From: Clostridiales bacterium
GTDB taxonomy: Bacteria; Bacillota; Clostridia; Monoglobales; WRBX01
Length of the DNA: 64,000 nt
Assembly (NCBI GenBank): GCA_031261985.1
Contig: JAISIR010000018.1
Location: 55,343-119,342 of the forward strand
Direction of reading: 5' to 3'
Part shown: positions 17,323 through 26,875 of the stretch, piece after piece
Numbering within the stretch: position 1 is the first letter of the stretch
Layout: the number at the start of each line of letters is the position of its first letter
Program-made: the position numbers and the translations under genes
The notes under the pieces: model-generated
Seen by the model: only the letters and a program-made list of their open reading frames with translations
What the model was told of the DNA's origin: nothing
The model's database searches: none

Positions 17323-18186
17323 TTAATTATTTTGATTATACCCATTATAAATAAAAATCGTGCATAAACCGCGTAAAACTATGTTATCAACAAGTTCCAT
17401 TTTATTATCGAAAGCATCTTTGAATACATTAGCACAGCCGCCCGATATCAAAAATTTTGTGTCCGTTACATGATTTTCATCTATTTGATGAGTCAAATTA
17501 TGCTGGGTAAATTTATTTGCAATATGTTCAATTCCGCCGATTGTCGAATAATAAATCCCATTTTCGATACACTCAATAGTGTTTTCGGCTAAAAATTTAG
17601 TAGGCTTTTTAAGGTTGATTTCTGGCAAAGCGGCACATTTATCGGTTAAAGCTTCGGTCGCGGTGTTAACGCCAGACCATATAAGGCAGCCATCTAACCG
17701 ACCGCATAGGTTGCCATCGGCAGAGTTTTGAGGGACGATATTAATGCAGACCGAGGCTGTACCTAGCACGAAGGCAGCAGCTGGCGTGCCATAGTTTTGC
17801 CCAATTATATAATTAGCGGTGGCGATTATGTCGCCGCCTGTAAAGTCGGGCGCGCCAACAAGCATGTTCTTTGTTTGAGCTGTGACCACAAATGGTGTAA
17901 GCTCAGTAATCGTTTGTATCGCGCGGGTAAAAGGCTCAAGTGCATCTGCCATAACACACGATATAACCACGCTGTTTACTTTAATCTGCGACAAATTTAG
18001 TGCATTCAGGGCGGTTCTAACATAACTCTCGCTAGTGCATTTAGATGTCAAAAGAGTATACACCTTGCCCATCTCGTAATTACTCTCGCTAAATTTTTCC
18101 GCCAAAGTATTTGTATTATTCGGGGCAATATCAAAGATGCAAAGTTTAGTTAGGTTATTGCCTATATCTACGCATAAAATTTTCAT
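17323..18186 (-). CDS. coaX: Type III pantothenate kinase-like protein
   Basis: The first committed enzyme of CoA synthesis, CoaX class. Support comes from KILCVDIGNNLTKLCIF at the start, the FTGGDIIATANYIIG helix, TEALTDKCAALPEINLKKP and NTIECIENGIYYSTIGGI at the end. Two family motifs are weakened: the usual DxGTAT reads VLGTAS, and the GG-I-PG loop reads DGCLIWSG. Activity may therefore be altered. Its promoter ends six bases before the ATG and there is no ribosome site, so the mRNA may be leaderless. Confidence 0.72.
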   Translation of the reverse strand: MKILCVDIGNNLTKLCIFDIAPNNTNTLAEKFSESNYEMGKVYTLLTSKCTSESYVRTALNALNLSQIKVNSVVISCVMADALEPFTRAIQTITELTPFVVTAQTKNMLVGAPDFTGGDIIATANYIIGQNYGTPAAAFVLGTASVCINIVPQNSADGNLCGRLDGCLIWSGVNTATEALTDKCAALPEINLKKPTKFLAENTIECIENGIYYSTIGGIEHIANKFTQHNLTHQIDENHVTDTKFLISGGCANVFKDAFDNKMELVDNIVLRGLCTIFIYNGYNQNN

Positions 18187-18192
18187 AGTACT

Positions 18193-18220
18193 ATTATATC
18201 AAATAAAAATAATTTGTCAA
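18193..18220 (-). promoter_or_regulatory. SigA promoter abutting the coaX start
   Basis: On the minus strand: TTGACA (complement of 18215-18220), 16 bases, TATAAT (complement of 18193-18198). Only six bases separate the -10 box from the ATG, which places +1 at or next to the start codon. Confidence 0.75.
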
Positions 18221-18237
18221 GCCCTGTTTAAGGTTGC

Positions 18238-19941
18238 TTAAAAGGTTATATTTCTATTCTGGCGAGCATTTGGGTTGACACTTGTGTTCGCCTTATTTTG
18301 CGGCGTTGTTTGCTTTGCATTTTTTAGCGCAGTTACGCCTCCTTTTGCTTTTTTGCTAGCTGCAACGCTTGCTTCTTTTTCTATCTTGTGCATTTCTTCA
18401 TACAACTTTAAAATTGCATACTTACTTATAAAGTACTTGCCTTTTTTAAAAGGAAGCGAAGTCTTTTTAAGGTTTATAGCCTCATCTGATTCTCTAGAAA
18501 AATAAATTTTAGCCTCTTTCTGACCGTAATCGCGGAAGATTCGATTTATTTCGTCGTCTGAAATGCCTTTTTCGATATATTGCTTGAACGCCTCGTACAC
18601 ATCATCAAAATAATCGACAGCCTTTAAGGTTGCAAGTATTTTAGCTGCAACAAATTTATTGTCTATTGAAACCTCATCTTTCTTTAAAAGCTCTCTTATG
18701 GTATCGGCAGCAAAGGTTTTCTCGGAAGGCGTCTCTAACTGCGAATTGCGCAAATAACCGACTAATTTATCGCCATTGCCACAATTCTTAATCGCAATTT
18801 TTATAACCGCATCTTTAATATCGTCCCCATCATAACGCACGGCGTCAAGATATTCAAGCCTTTCTTCTAAAACATCAAAAATTGGAACCTTAAAATGATT
18901 GCTGGTTTTGTCTAGAATTTTAGCGTTTCCCTCGCCTATTAGCTTATCGCGATTTTTAAGCTGCAAAATTTTGATTAACGCTTCAAAACGTTTCACGCGA
19001 GTCCCGGCATATCTAGCAGTTGCCAATAAAATTTCGTCGTTATATAAATTTGCATCGTCGCAATAATTAATTTTGCGCAAAACTTCTTCAACTTTTACCT
19101 TGTTGCGGTCTTTGATTAAATCGAAATATTTTAGAAAATTTTTAGCGGAATTTATCGCCATTGTATCCAAAGAATTTAGTATACCATTGCACGTTTCCAT
19201 AGAAAAAGTCTTGGTATTGTACATGTTCGTTCTAGAGTTCATGTAATCTTCGGTAACGCAATTGGTATGAAAAATCTTGTGCGAAAGTTTATTGCTAGCG
19301 GCGACAGTATCTAAAATAATCGACTGTTGCTCGTCATTCAAGCTCATAAAAGACGAAATATACAAAAATTTAGATAGCACTTCGCTTGTATTAGTAAGAA
19401 TTGCTTCAGAAATCTTGGATTCGCCATCATTGAGGTTGTCGCAAACACTTTCAAAAACACTTAGAAGCGATTCGTCGCGTGCAAAACCTGATGCGTTGTT
19501 TTGAGTGATTTTATTCAGCAAATTAAAGAGATTTTCTGATATAAACTGTTTATCTTCAAGATAATTTTGGACTTCATCTGCAAACTTTGTTTTGTTGGTT
19601 GCACTTTTTGAAAAATCTGTATTTGGATTATTTGCGTCGGGCGTAAAATGAGTGGTTAAAAGAGATTCAACTGGGTCGATATAATCGTGATTAATTATGG
19701 CATTTGCAAGAGTTTGCTGGATTCTAATTGTATTATTCGTATCAATTTCGTAATCTTCAAGATGCAATAGATTTTCGATTTTTGTGCGCAAAGATTTTTC
19801 GTCATCAAAAACTTCTCTGGCAATATTATAATTTTCTTCAGGAAAATCATTTATAAACTCAATTTTGTTTTCGTTGGTAATATTATAAATTTTTTCGGCA
19901 ATCAGTAAATTATTAAATAAAATTCGTTCAATTTCGTACAT
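18238..19941 (-). CDS. Hypothetical helical protein, 567 aa
   Basis: I do not recognise a family. The protein is predicted mostly helical, with repeating hydrophobic helices (HEAT- or TPR-like in texture: VIKIAIKNCGNGDKLVGYL; FVAAKILATLKAVDYFDDVY). No signal peptide or membrane segment is visible. It ends in a basic, Asn/Gln/Lys/Ala-rich tail (KKAKGGVTALKNAK onward). The start has a strong GGGGGAG ribosome site. It stands between coaX and rqcH on the same strand. The size and long helical array suggest a scaffold or binding protein, but that is only an impression. Confidence 0.6.
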   Translation of the reverse strand: MYEIERILFNNLLIAEKIYNITNENKIEFINDFPEENYNIAREVFDDEKSLRTKIENLLHLEDYEIDTNNTIRIQQTLANAIINHDYIDPVESLLTTHFTPDANNPNTDFSKSATNKTKFADEVQNYLEDKQFISENLFNLLNKITQNNASGFARDESLLSVFESVCDNLNDGESKISEAILTNTSEVLSKFLYISSFMSLNDEQQSIILDTVAASNKLSHKIFHTNCVTEDYMNSRTNMYNTKTFSMETCNGILNSLDTMAINSAKNFLKYFDLIKDRNKVKVEEVLRKINYCDDANLYNDEILLATARYAGTRVKRFEALIKILQLKNRDKLIGEGNAKILDKTSNHFKVPIFDVLEERLEYLDAVRYDGDDIKDAVIKIAIKNCGNGDKLVGYLRNSQLETPSEKTFAADTIRELLKKDEVSIDNKFVAAKILATLKAVDYFDDVYEAFKQYIEKGISDDEINRIFRDYGQKEAKIYFSRESDEAINLKKTSLPFKKGKYFISKYAILKLYEEMHKIEKEASVAASKKAKGGVTALKNAKQTTPQNKANTSVNPNARQNRNITF

Positions 19942-20040
19942 AAAAATGCTCCCCCATCTTTTACTATTATACCAAATTTTTTGGTGTTTGTCAAATGAAA
20001 AAGGTGGTTTTATGTTAAGTTTGTGTAAATTTTTAATGTA

Positions 20041-21744
20041 CTAATCAGCAAGCTTAACAACAATCGTTTTAAAATTATCGTAAATTACCATTCCAGGCTT
20101 GGCTCCACGAGGCTTTTTGACATTATTTATAGTTGTAAAATCTACCTCTACTTTACTAGAATTTTTGGCTTTACTATGGCGCGCACACGCGGTTGCTGCA
20201 AAGATTATATCGTCATCTGCAGGATTTTTGCCATCTAGCTGCAAAATACAATGGCTGCCAGGAATATTTTTTACATGGAACCACAAATCGCGTTTATCGG
20301 CTTGTTTAAGGGTTAAATGGTCATTTTGTAAGTTGTTTTTACCGATGTAAACGTTCGCACCATTTGGTGTTTTAAGATGAATTGGCTTTGACTTATTGTG
20401 CGAATTTTTGGCGCGTTTATGATTCTTGGCGTGGCTTAGAACGATGTATCCGCCTTGCGCAAGCTCGTCTTCCAGCTCAAAAATATCGTCCTCGTTGTCG
20501 CAATTCTCGATAGAATTAGCTACCGATGAGAGGTATTCTCTATCTTTATCGCAAACTTCAAGTTGCTTACTAAGTTGAACTAAGGCGTTCTTCTTTTTAT
20601 TGTAAATTTTGTAGTATTTCTCAGCGTTTTGGGCGATGTTTAGCTTAACATCAAGCGGAATTTCTATAATTGAATCGTCATAATAATTAAGCAGTTCAAT
20701 CTTACTTGCATTATCTGTTTTTTTGTAGATGTTCGCCGTTAAAAGCTCGCCAAAAAGCTTGTAATCATCATAGTCTTCGGCATTTTTAATGTCGTTTTGA
20801 ATGTTTTTGTACTTTCTATTTAGTCTAGCAATAATGGTATTTACTTTTTTGAGTAAATCGCTTGCGTTCACTAAGGAATTTGTGCTATTAAGTTTATAAT
20901 TATAAAAGGTTGATAGCATTTGTGAGATAGTTGGATAACTTAAAATTTTCGTGGTATCATCTTGATTTTTCCGCACCGATAAATCGTAAACGGCAAACTT
21001 TTTAGGCGTGTCGTCGTCAAACTCAATCGAAGGCTTGGGTGTCTTAAGACTTTCTAAAAAATCTTTTAAATTTAAAGTATTATTTGCTATATATTCCGAT
21101 GTATCGTTTGAAATTCCTATATATTTTTCAGCATAGTTTTGGAGCAGCGGTTGGTTGTCATTCAAATTTAGCGGGTTGATTTTGCCATCTTGAGGTGGCG
21201 CCAGTTGATATTTTACGCCACCTATAACGATGCGTTTGCTACTAACAGATAAATCTACAACCCTGTTAGCGCCTAGAATTTTTGATTCGTTATCCACCAA
21301 AATTATATTACTATATCGCCCCATCACCTCGATATATAAGCTTTTTTGCAGAATATCGCCTAATTCGCTGCGAGTTTCTACCTGAAGCTCGATAACTCTA
21401 TCGAAATTATGCTGTTTAAAGCCTAAAATTTTGCCGCCCAAAAGGTGCTTTCGCAAAAGCATGCAAAACATGGGGGGATTGTAGGGACGGTCAGGGATTT
21501 TTTCGGTCAAATAAATCCGCGGGAAGTTAGGATTGCAACTTAGAAGAAGATTGTATTTTTGCGTTCGAGAGGCATGGGTATCGTCAGATTGATTTGAATT
21601 TTGCTGGTTTTTTGGGGTGTAATTACGGACAGAAAAATAAACATCAAAATTAGCGGGCTGATGAATTTTGTCAATCCGCCCACCTATTAACCTAGAATTT
21701 AGCTCGTTTACAAGCGCGTAAATGGTTGTGCTGTCAAACGACAT
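20041..21744 (-). CDS. rqcH: Rqc2-type ribosome quality-control protein RqcH (NFACT/FbpA)
   Basis: Residues 1-190 are the NFACT-N domain (TIYALVNELNSRLIGGRIDKI, LLLSCNPNFPRIYLT). A coiled-coil middle follows (about 280-420), then NFACT-R with KQADKRDLWFHVKNIPGSHC near residues 475-495. In Bacillus, RqcH binds obstructed 50S subunits and recruits tRNA-Ala to add alanine tails that mark stalled chains for degradation; older annotation calls it fibronectin-binding. The length (567) is normal. It overlaps the end of gatD by 11 bases, so it is probably co-transcribed with gatD-murT. Confidence 0.93.
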   Translation of the reverse strand: MSFDSTTIYALVNELNSRLIGGRIDKIHQPANFDVYFSVRNYTPKNQQNSNQSDDTHASRTQKYNLLLSCNPNFPRIYLTEKIPDRPYNPPMFCMLLRKHLLGGKILGFKQHNFDRVIELQVETRSELGDILQKSLYIEVMGRYSNIILVDNESKILGANRVVDLSVSSKRIVIGGVKYQLAPPQDGKINPLNLNDNQPLLQNYAEKYIGISNDTSEYIANNTLNLKDFLESLKTPKPSIEFDDDTPKKFAVYDLSVRKNQDDTTKILSYPTISQMLSTFYNYKLNSTNSLVNASDLLKKVNTIIARLNRKYKNIQNDIKNAEDYDDYKLFGELLTANIYKKTDNASKIELLNYYDDSIIEIPLDVKLNIAQNAEKYYKIYNKKKNALVQLSKQLEVCDKDREYLSSVANSIENCDNEDDIFELEDELAQGGYIVLSHAKNHKRAKNSHNKSKPIHLKTPNGANVYIGKNNLQNDHLTLKQADKRDLWFHVKNIPGSHCILQLDGKNPADDDIIFAATACARHSKAKNSSKVEVDFTTINNVKKPRGAKPGMVIYDNFKTIVVKLAD

Positions 21745-22507
21745 TTTTATGCCCTGCTTCCCTGTTTACAATGTAATTATTAGCGATTTTTTCGTCGATA
21801 TCGTTAAGCGGCTCAAGTGTTAGCGCTGTAGCCTGATGCAAAATATAGTCGGCTAATTCAGGGTTTTTAGGTAATAGTGGTCCGTGTAGATATGTTCCAA
21901 TTACATTCTTATAATGCACGCCCTCGAACCCATCCTTCCCATTGTTTCCATTACCCTTAATAACTTTGGCAAATGGATTATGCCCGTTAATATTCGTGGC
22001 ACCGCCATGGTTTTCAAAGCCTACGATGTAGTTTTTCCCCTCGTTGTTTGTTAAAAAATCTGCCTCGACAACCACGTTGCCAATAAGTCTTTTATCGCCG
22101 CGAACCGTCTCGATATCAAGGATTTTTAACCCTTCTATTGTTTCATCACCAAGTTTATAGTAATTGCCCAAAAGCTGATACCCACCGCAAATTGCAATGA
22201 CGCTGCCATTATTTTCGACATAACTCTTAAACTCATCTTTAATTTTGTGCAAGTTTTGGCAAACAATAAGCTGCTCGCGGTCGGAACCGCCACCTAAAAA
22301 AACTAGGTTATACCGTGAGAAATCGGGCGTTTGGTTTACAGTGACATTTTCGACCACTACATTTATTCCGCGCCATTGCAGCCTTTTGGTTAGAGTTAAG
22401 ATGTTGCCTCTATCACCATATAAATTCAGCAAATCGGGGTATAAATGGGCGATAACTATAGTTTTGTTGTTGATTTTATTAGAATCTTTGATAGAATTTT
22501 TGCTCAT
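21734..22507 (-). CDS. gatD: Lipid II isoglutaminyl synthase, glutaminase subunit GatD
   Basis: A class I, CobB/CobQ-like glutamine amidotransferase of 257 residues. The nucleophile is in SVIAICGGYQLLGNYY, the histidine in GTYLHGPLLPKN, and FLGGGSDREQ lies near the oxyanion region. With MurT it amidates the D-glutamate of lipid II in Gram-positive cell walls. The ATG follows the murT stop codon directly (TAAATG), which supports a stoichiometric complex. Confidence 0.93.
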   Translation of the reverse strand: MSKNSIKDSNKINNKTIVIAHLYPDLLNLYGDRGNILTLTKRLQWRGINVVVENVTVNQTPDFSRYNLVFLGGGSDREQLIVCQNLHKIKDEFKSYVENNGSVIAICGGYQLLGNYYKLGDETIEGLKILDIETVRGDKRLIGNVVVEADFLTNNEGKNYIVGFENHGGATNINGHNPFAKVIKGNGNNGKDGFEGVHYKNVIGTYLHGPLLPKNPELADYILHQATALTLEPLNDIDEKIANNYIVNREAGHKNVV

Positions 22508-23926
22508 TTACGCCACCTCGCCTTTCGATTTTAAAATATTTTCGGTCGAAAACAGGGCGGTATAATTAACCAGAATGTAGGATATATCGTACTTTTTAGC
22601 AATAGCCTCGTCGATTGCTTGAGCCGTGGTATCAAAAACTTTATAGTTGGTAAATTCCGCATATTTTAGGCGCACAGCAACGTCGAAACGCCGCGTCCCG
22701 CTGATGAAAATCTCGTTAGGCGTAAGCCGTTCAAAATCGACGTCCCAAATCCACGATATATCGGTGCCATCTTGCTCGTTATCATTGATGACAATGACGA
22801 CACATTTTTGGCGCAAATCGTCCTCAACCGTGGCAATTGCTTGGTTAAACCCGGCAGGATTCTTCGATAGGTTAAAAACAAAAGGGAGTTTATTAATTAC
22901 ATAGGGTTGCATTCTACCGATTTGGGGCTTATATTCGGATAAAACTTCGTTGATATCTAGATTTTCCTCATTAGTTAAAAGTGCGACAGCAGAATAGGCA
23001 GCCAAAATATTATATATGTTGTAAAACCCTTTATAATGCACCGAAATTCTAGTGTCAGCAATGTTGAATTCTATCTTGGGATACAATTTTAAATTAGTGG
23101 CTTCAAAAGTTGGAGTTGGCCGCACAAAACCGCATTCGGGGCAAGAATATTTGCCGAGTTGATTGTAATAAACCTCGGAATATTCTAGCGCGGCACCACA
23201 TTGGCGACAAAAAAGTCCATCGGTAACCGATTTTGGCACACTTTTTAGCTTAATAGCTTCGGTGTTTTCATCGGTGTTTTCGTTCGTTTTTTCGACGGAA
23301 ATCGTATTTTGCAACCCGTTTGGCGCGTTAACCTGGTTTTTAAGATGAGTGTCGATTCCGTAATAAATAACCTCGCCATTTTCGAGCGAAAAGCTGCTAG
23401 AAAGGGGGTCGTCGGCGTTTAAAACTAGCTTTAAATTATTTGTTTTATCTATCGCCTCTTGAAGCGCGTTTATTGCGATGTCAATTTCGCCATATCGGTC
23501 AAGCTGGTCGCGAAAAAGGTTAGTAATTGCCATGATATCTGGCGTTAAGTGGTCAAAAACTATGCGCGCAGAAAATTCGTCAATTTCTAAAACGGCGACA
23601 TCTGCCTTCAACTTACCAAAAACGCTGGCAGTGCTTGCAAAAATTGTTGCAATGCCCGATAGCATGTTGGCTCCTAAATTGTTACAAACCGTGGTTTTAC
23701 CTTTGTTTTTTAGAATAGAATTTATTATATTATTAGTCGTCGTCTTGCCATTGGTTCCGCAGACGACTATAATTTTATCTATGTTTTTACTTAGAATTCT
23801 TATTATATTAGGGCAAATTTTTAGTGCAATTCCGCCTGGTGTCGCCGAGCTTTTTTTACCAATCGCTCTGCCTAGAATCGATGAAATTTTACACGTCCAT
23901 ATTGCCAATATAAGCCTTAAATTCAT
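22508..23926 (-). CDS. murT: Lipid II isoglutaminyl synthase, Mur-ligase-like subunit MurT
   Basis: A Mur ligase homologue with the P-loop VVCGTNGKTTTNNIINSIL, HLTPDIMAITNLFRDQLDRYGE, and a four-cysteine zinc ribbon (CRQCGAALEY then CPECGF) near residues 238-265. This ribbon is specific to MurT. The C-terminal DUF1727 region (PAGFNQAI, NDNEQDGTDISWIWDVDFE) is complete. It activates the glutamate carboxylate with ATP while GatD supplies ammonia. The start has GAGGG upstream and overlaps dusB by 38 bases. Confidence 0.94.
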   Translation of the reverse strand: MNLRLILAIWTCKISSILGRAIGKKSSATPGGIALKICPNIIRILSKNIDKIIVVCGTNGKTTTNNIINSILKNKGKTTVCNNLGANMLSGIATIFASTASVFGKLKADVAVLEIDEFSARIVFDHLTPDIMAITNLFRDQLDRYGEIDIAINALQEAIDKTNNLKLVLNADDPLSSSFSLENGEVIYYGIDTHLKNQVNAPNGLQNTISVEKTNENTDENTEAIKLKSVPKSVTDGLFCRQCGAALEYSEVYYNQLGKYSCPECGFVRPTPTFEATNLKLYPKIEFNIADTRISVHYKGFYNIYNILAAYSAVALLTNEENLDINEVLSEYKPQIGRMQPYVINKLPFVFNLSKNPAGFNQAIATVEDDLRQKCVVIVINDNEQDGTDISWIWDVDFERLTPNEIFISGTRRFDVAVRLKYAEFTNYKVFDTTAQAIDEAIAKKYDISYILVNYTALFSTENILKSKGEVA

Positions 23927-24944
23927 TAAACAACCCTCGCATTTGCTCTTTTGTATTAGCTTTAACCAAGTTTTGCTTCAATTTTTGCGCATGCGCTACA
24001 CCTTTTAAATACCATAGCATGTGTTTGCGTGCCTCTTTAATGCCGATTCGCTCGCCTTTTATGTCAACCAAAACATCAAGATGTTTAAGGGCAAGCTCTA
24101 TCTTCGCATCCAAGCTTAGTTTCGGCAGCGCACCCAAGCCTTTATATTCCGCCTCAAGTTCCGCTAAAACTCTAGGATTTCCCAAGGCTGCCCGTCCTAT
24201 CATAACACCACTTGCATTTGTTATATCTAAAATTGTGTCGATATCTTCACTTGTTGCCACATCGCCGTTTGCAATTATAGGGATATCCACGCTTTTCACC
24301 ACATCGGCGATGGCGTTCCAATCGGCCTTCCCGCGATATTCTTGCTCGACGGTTCTTCCATGAACTGTAATTGCAGCTGCCCCATTTTTTGCGATAATCT
24401 CGGCAATTTCGGGCGCATTAATGGTATCATTTGTGCACCCCAAGCGAATTTTTGCAGTGACAGGAATATGATGCCCAAAATGCTGGCGCGTGCCCTCTGC
24501 CACTGCCGCGACAATCTCGCCAATCAAGGTTTTATCACGCATTAGCGCGCCACCGTCGCCATTTTTGATAATCTTTTTAGCAGGGCAACCCATATTTATG
24601 TCAATCACATTGGCGTAAGGTATATGCTCTACAGAATCGTGCATTACTTGCGGATTATTACCAAAAATTTGAACGCTTATAGGAGTTTGAGCCTTATATT
24701 CTGCTTCTGTCGGCAAAAGTTTACGTGTTTTTTGGTCGTTAAACACAAGGGCGCGGCTAGAAATCATCTCGGTACACATTAACCCTACACCACCGCAAAA
24801 GCGCACCATTTGCCTAAAGGGAGAGTCGGTAACGCCTGCCATTGGCGCGAGGATTATGTTGCTTTTAAGGCAAAGTTCGCCAATTTTTAAAATGCTATTT
24901 AGAGCATTATCGCTGCGCTCGCCTATGTTTTTATCGTTTATCAT
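23889..24944 (-). CDS. dusB: tRNA-dihydrouridine synthase
   Basis: An FMN enzyme that reduces uridines in tRNA. The barrel start ILAPMAGVTDSPFRQMVRFC, the active-site segment INMGCPAKKIIKNGDGGALM with catalytic cysteine, and VHGRTVEQEYRGKADWNAI are diagnostic. It is 351 residues with a helical C-terminal tRNA-binding part (ARKHMLWYLKGVAHA). It lies seven bases after the aminotransferase stop on the same strand. Confidence 0.93.
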   Translation of the reverse strand: MINDKNIGERSDNALNSILKIGELCLKSNIILAPMAGVTDSPFRQMVRFCGGVGLMCTEMISSRALVFNDQKTRKLLPTEAEYKAQTPISVQIFGNNPQVMHDSVEHIPYANVIDINMGCPAKKIIKNGDGGALMRDKTLIGEIVAAVAEGTRQHFGHHIPVTAKIRLGCTNDTINAPEIAEIIAKNGAAAITVHGRTVEQEYRGKADWNAIADVVKSVDIPIIANGDVATSEDIDTILDITNASGVMIGRAALGNPRVLAELEAEYKGLGALPKLSLDAKIELALKHLDVLVDIKGERIGIKEARKHMLWYLKGVAHAQKLKQNLVKANTKEQMRGLFNEFKAYIGNMDV

Positions 24945-24951
24945 ATTAAAA

Positions 24952-26154
24952 CTATCTTCCGTTTAGAAATTCGTCAATGCGTGCGATGCCTTTTTCGATA
25001 GTTGAAATTGAGGTAGCATAAGACATTCTGCAATAATTTGGCGCATCAAAACCTTCGCCAGGAACAAGCGCAACCTTTTTAGCGTCTAGTAACGCGTTAC
25101 AAAAATCGGTAGCACTATTAATTTTAACACCGTTCAAAGTTGTGCCAAAAACTTTAGAAATATTTATCATAACATAAAATGCGCCATCTGCATTAAGGCA
25201 CGAAATTTGCGGAATTTTATTAATAGCCTCTACCACGTAATTTCGACGTTTTAGGAACTCGGCACGCATCTCGTCGACGCATGATTGGTCGCCCTCTAAG
25301 GCTGCAACCGCCGCAGCTTGCGAGATTGAACATGGATTAGACGTCATGTGGCTTTGAATATTACTCATAATTTTAGCAATTTGCGCGTTGCTGGCGGTGT
25401 AGCCTATGCGCCAACCTGTCATTGCATAACTTTTAGAAACGCCATTTACGATTATAGTTAAATCTTTAATCTGGTCGTTAAAGCTTGCAATAGACACATG
25501 TTTTCCGTTATAAATCAGTTTCTCGTATATCTCGTCCGAAATGATATAAATCCCTTTTTCGACCGCTAAATCGGCGATATCGCGAAGCTCGTCCTCGGTA
25601 TATATCATGCCGGTTGGGTTGCTTGGACTATTGATAATTATTGCCTTAGTTTTAGCGGATATCTTGTTTTTTAAGTCTTGCAATGTAAATTTAAAATTGT
25701 TTTCTTCAGTTGTAGGAAGCACCACGGGAACGCCATCTGCAATTTTGACCATCTCGGGGTAACTAACCCAAAACGGTGCAGGGATTATAACCTCATCACC
25801 AGGGTTTAAAATTGCGCTAAGTGCGTTTACCAAGCTATGTTTAGCGCCGTTATTAACTACAATTTCGGCAGGTGTATAGTCTAAATTATTATCGTTCTTT
25901 AGCTTGGCGCAAATAGCCTTTTTTAGCGTTAGCGTGCCGCTTGCGGGTGTATATTTGGTAAATCCGTCGTTAATTGCTTTAATTGCCGCTTGTTTAATAT
26001 GTAGAGGTGTATCAAAGTCGGGCTCGCCAACACCAAAGCCAAGTGCATCCTCGCCATTTGCCTTTAGCTCTTTAAATTTAGCATCGATTGCTAGTGTAGG
26101 GGAACCGCTGATTGCCATGTTTTTTGTTGATAGATTGTTTGAAGCATTTGACAT
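24952..26154 (-). CDS. aspB: PLP-dependent aspartate aminotransferase (class I, AspB-like)
   Basis: A fold-type I aminotransferase, probably aspartate/2-oxoglutarate. The PLP lysine lies in NGVSKSYAMTGWRIGY, with SPSNPTGMIYTEDEL and ISDEIYEKLIYNG upstream and PNYCRMSYATS at the C-terminus. The ORF track begins at a GTG (26163). The ATG at 26154 is better placed after AAAGGTG. A terminator hairpin separates it from spoVAC. Confidence 0.9.
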   Translation of the reverse strand: MSNASNNLSTKNMAISGSPTLAIDAKFKELKANGEDALGFGVGEPDFDTPLHIKQAAIKAINDGFTKYTPASGTLTLKKAICAKLKNDNNLDYTPAEIVVNNGAKHSLVNALSAILNPGDEVIIPAPFWVSYPEMVKIADGVPVVLPTTEENNFKFTLQDLKNKISAKTKAIIINSPSNPTGMIYTEDELRDIADLAVEKGIYIISDEIYEKLIYNGKHVSIASFNDQIKDLTIIVNGVSKSYAMTGWRIGYTASNAQIAKIMSNIQSHMTSNPCSISQAAAVAALEGDQSCVDEMRAEFLKRRNYVVEAINKIPQISCLNADGAFYVMINISKVFGTTLNGVKINSATDFCNALLDAKKVALVPGEGFDAPNYCRMSYATSISTIEKGIARIDEFLNGR

Positions 26155-26247
26155 TTTAACCACACCTTTAATTAATTTGTGATTATTTTATCATTTACTT
26201 AAAAATTTGTCAACTTAAAATTTGTCGATTTTAAACTGAATACACGC

Positions 26248-26280
26248 AAAAAAGCCCTGGCGATTGTTTTACACCAAGGC
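26248..26280 (-). terminator. Terminator after spoVAC
   Basis: On the minus strand, GCCTTGGTG pairs with CGCCAGGGC (with G-U pairs) and is followed by TTTTTTGC. It isolates spoVAC from the aminotransferase gene. Confidence 0.75.
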
Positions 26281-26296
26281 GAAATTTTTGTATATA

Positions 26297-26758
26297 CTAG
26301 GCGACTCCATACATTTTAAAGATGTAATACGCCAAGCCAATTGCAATAGACGTCATGGTTCCGTACAAAATGACAGGTCCTGCAATGTTAAACATTTTTG
26401 CGCCTACGCCAAAGATAAATCCTTCACTTTTAAACTCCATAGCAGGTGCTGTGATGGAATTTGCGAAGCCTGTTATAGGTACAAGCGTGCCTGCACCAGC
26501 GCGTTTGGCAATTTTGTCGAACCAACCTATGGCGGTAAAAAGTGCGCCTAAAAAGATAAATACCATGGTCGAAATTGTACGCGCAAGCTTTTCGTCTACG
26601 CCATTGTTAACCATGATTGCAAAAATTGCTTCGCCTGCTACACAAATTAAGCCACCGATGACAAACGCGCACACGATATTTTTGCCGAATTTTGACTTAG
26701 GAGCAATCTTAGAAACGTAATTTTTGTATTGCTCGTTTGACATTTTTTTGATTTCCAT
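26297..26758 (-). CDS. spoVAC: Stage V sporulation protein AC
   Basis: A 153-residue inner-membrane protein with four or five helices and the SpoVAC signature GAGTLVPITGFANSI followed by PAMEFKSEGFIFGVGAKMF. SpoVAC forms the mechanosensitive DPA channel in the spore inner membrane, so it acts on the product of dpaAB. The ORF track starts at a GTG (26767); I prefer the ATG at 26758 behind AGGTGA. No spoVAD or spoVAEB follows, which is unusual: the gene stands alone between an aminotransferase and a divergent kinase. Confidence 0.93.
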   Translation of the reverse strand: MEIKKMSNEQYKNYVSKIAPKSKFGKNIVCAFVIGGLICVAGEAIFAIMVNNGVDEKLARTISTMVFIFLGALFTAIGWFDKIAKRAGAGTLVPITGFANSITAPAMEFKSEGFIFGVGAKMFNIAGPVILYGTMTSIAIGLAYYIFKMYGVA

Positions 26759-26779
26759 AAAATTCACCTAATTTAATAA

Positions 26780-26809
26780 TTGACAAATTGGGTAGTTTTT
26801 ATGTATAAT
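26780..26809 (+). promoter_or_regulatory. SigA promoter of the kinase-lepA unit
   Basis: TTGACA (26780-26785), 18 bases, TATAAT (26804-26809). It predicts a roughly 60-base leader before the kinase ATG and sits in the divergent region with spoVAC. Confidence 0.75.
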
Positions 26810-26875
26810 ATATATGTGAGTTTTTTAGCGATGCTAAATTACCGGCTTTTAACTTTATAGAATATTGGTGATTAC

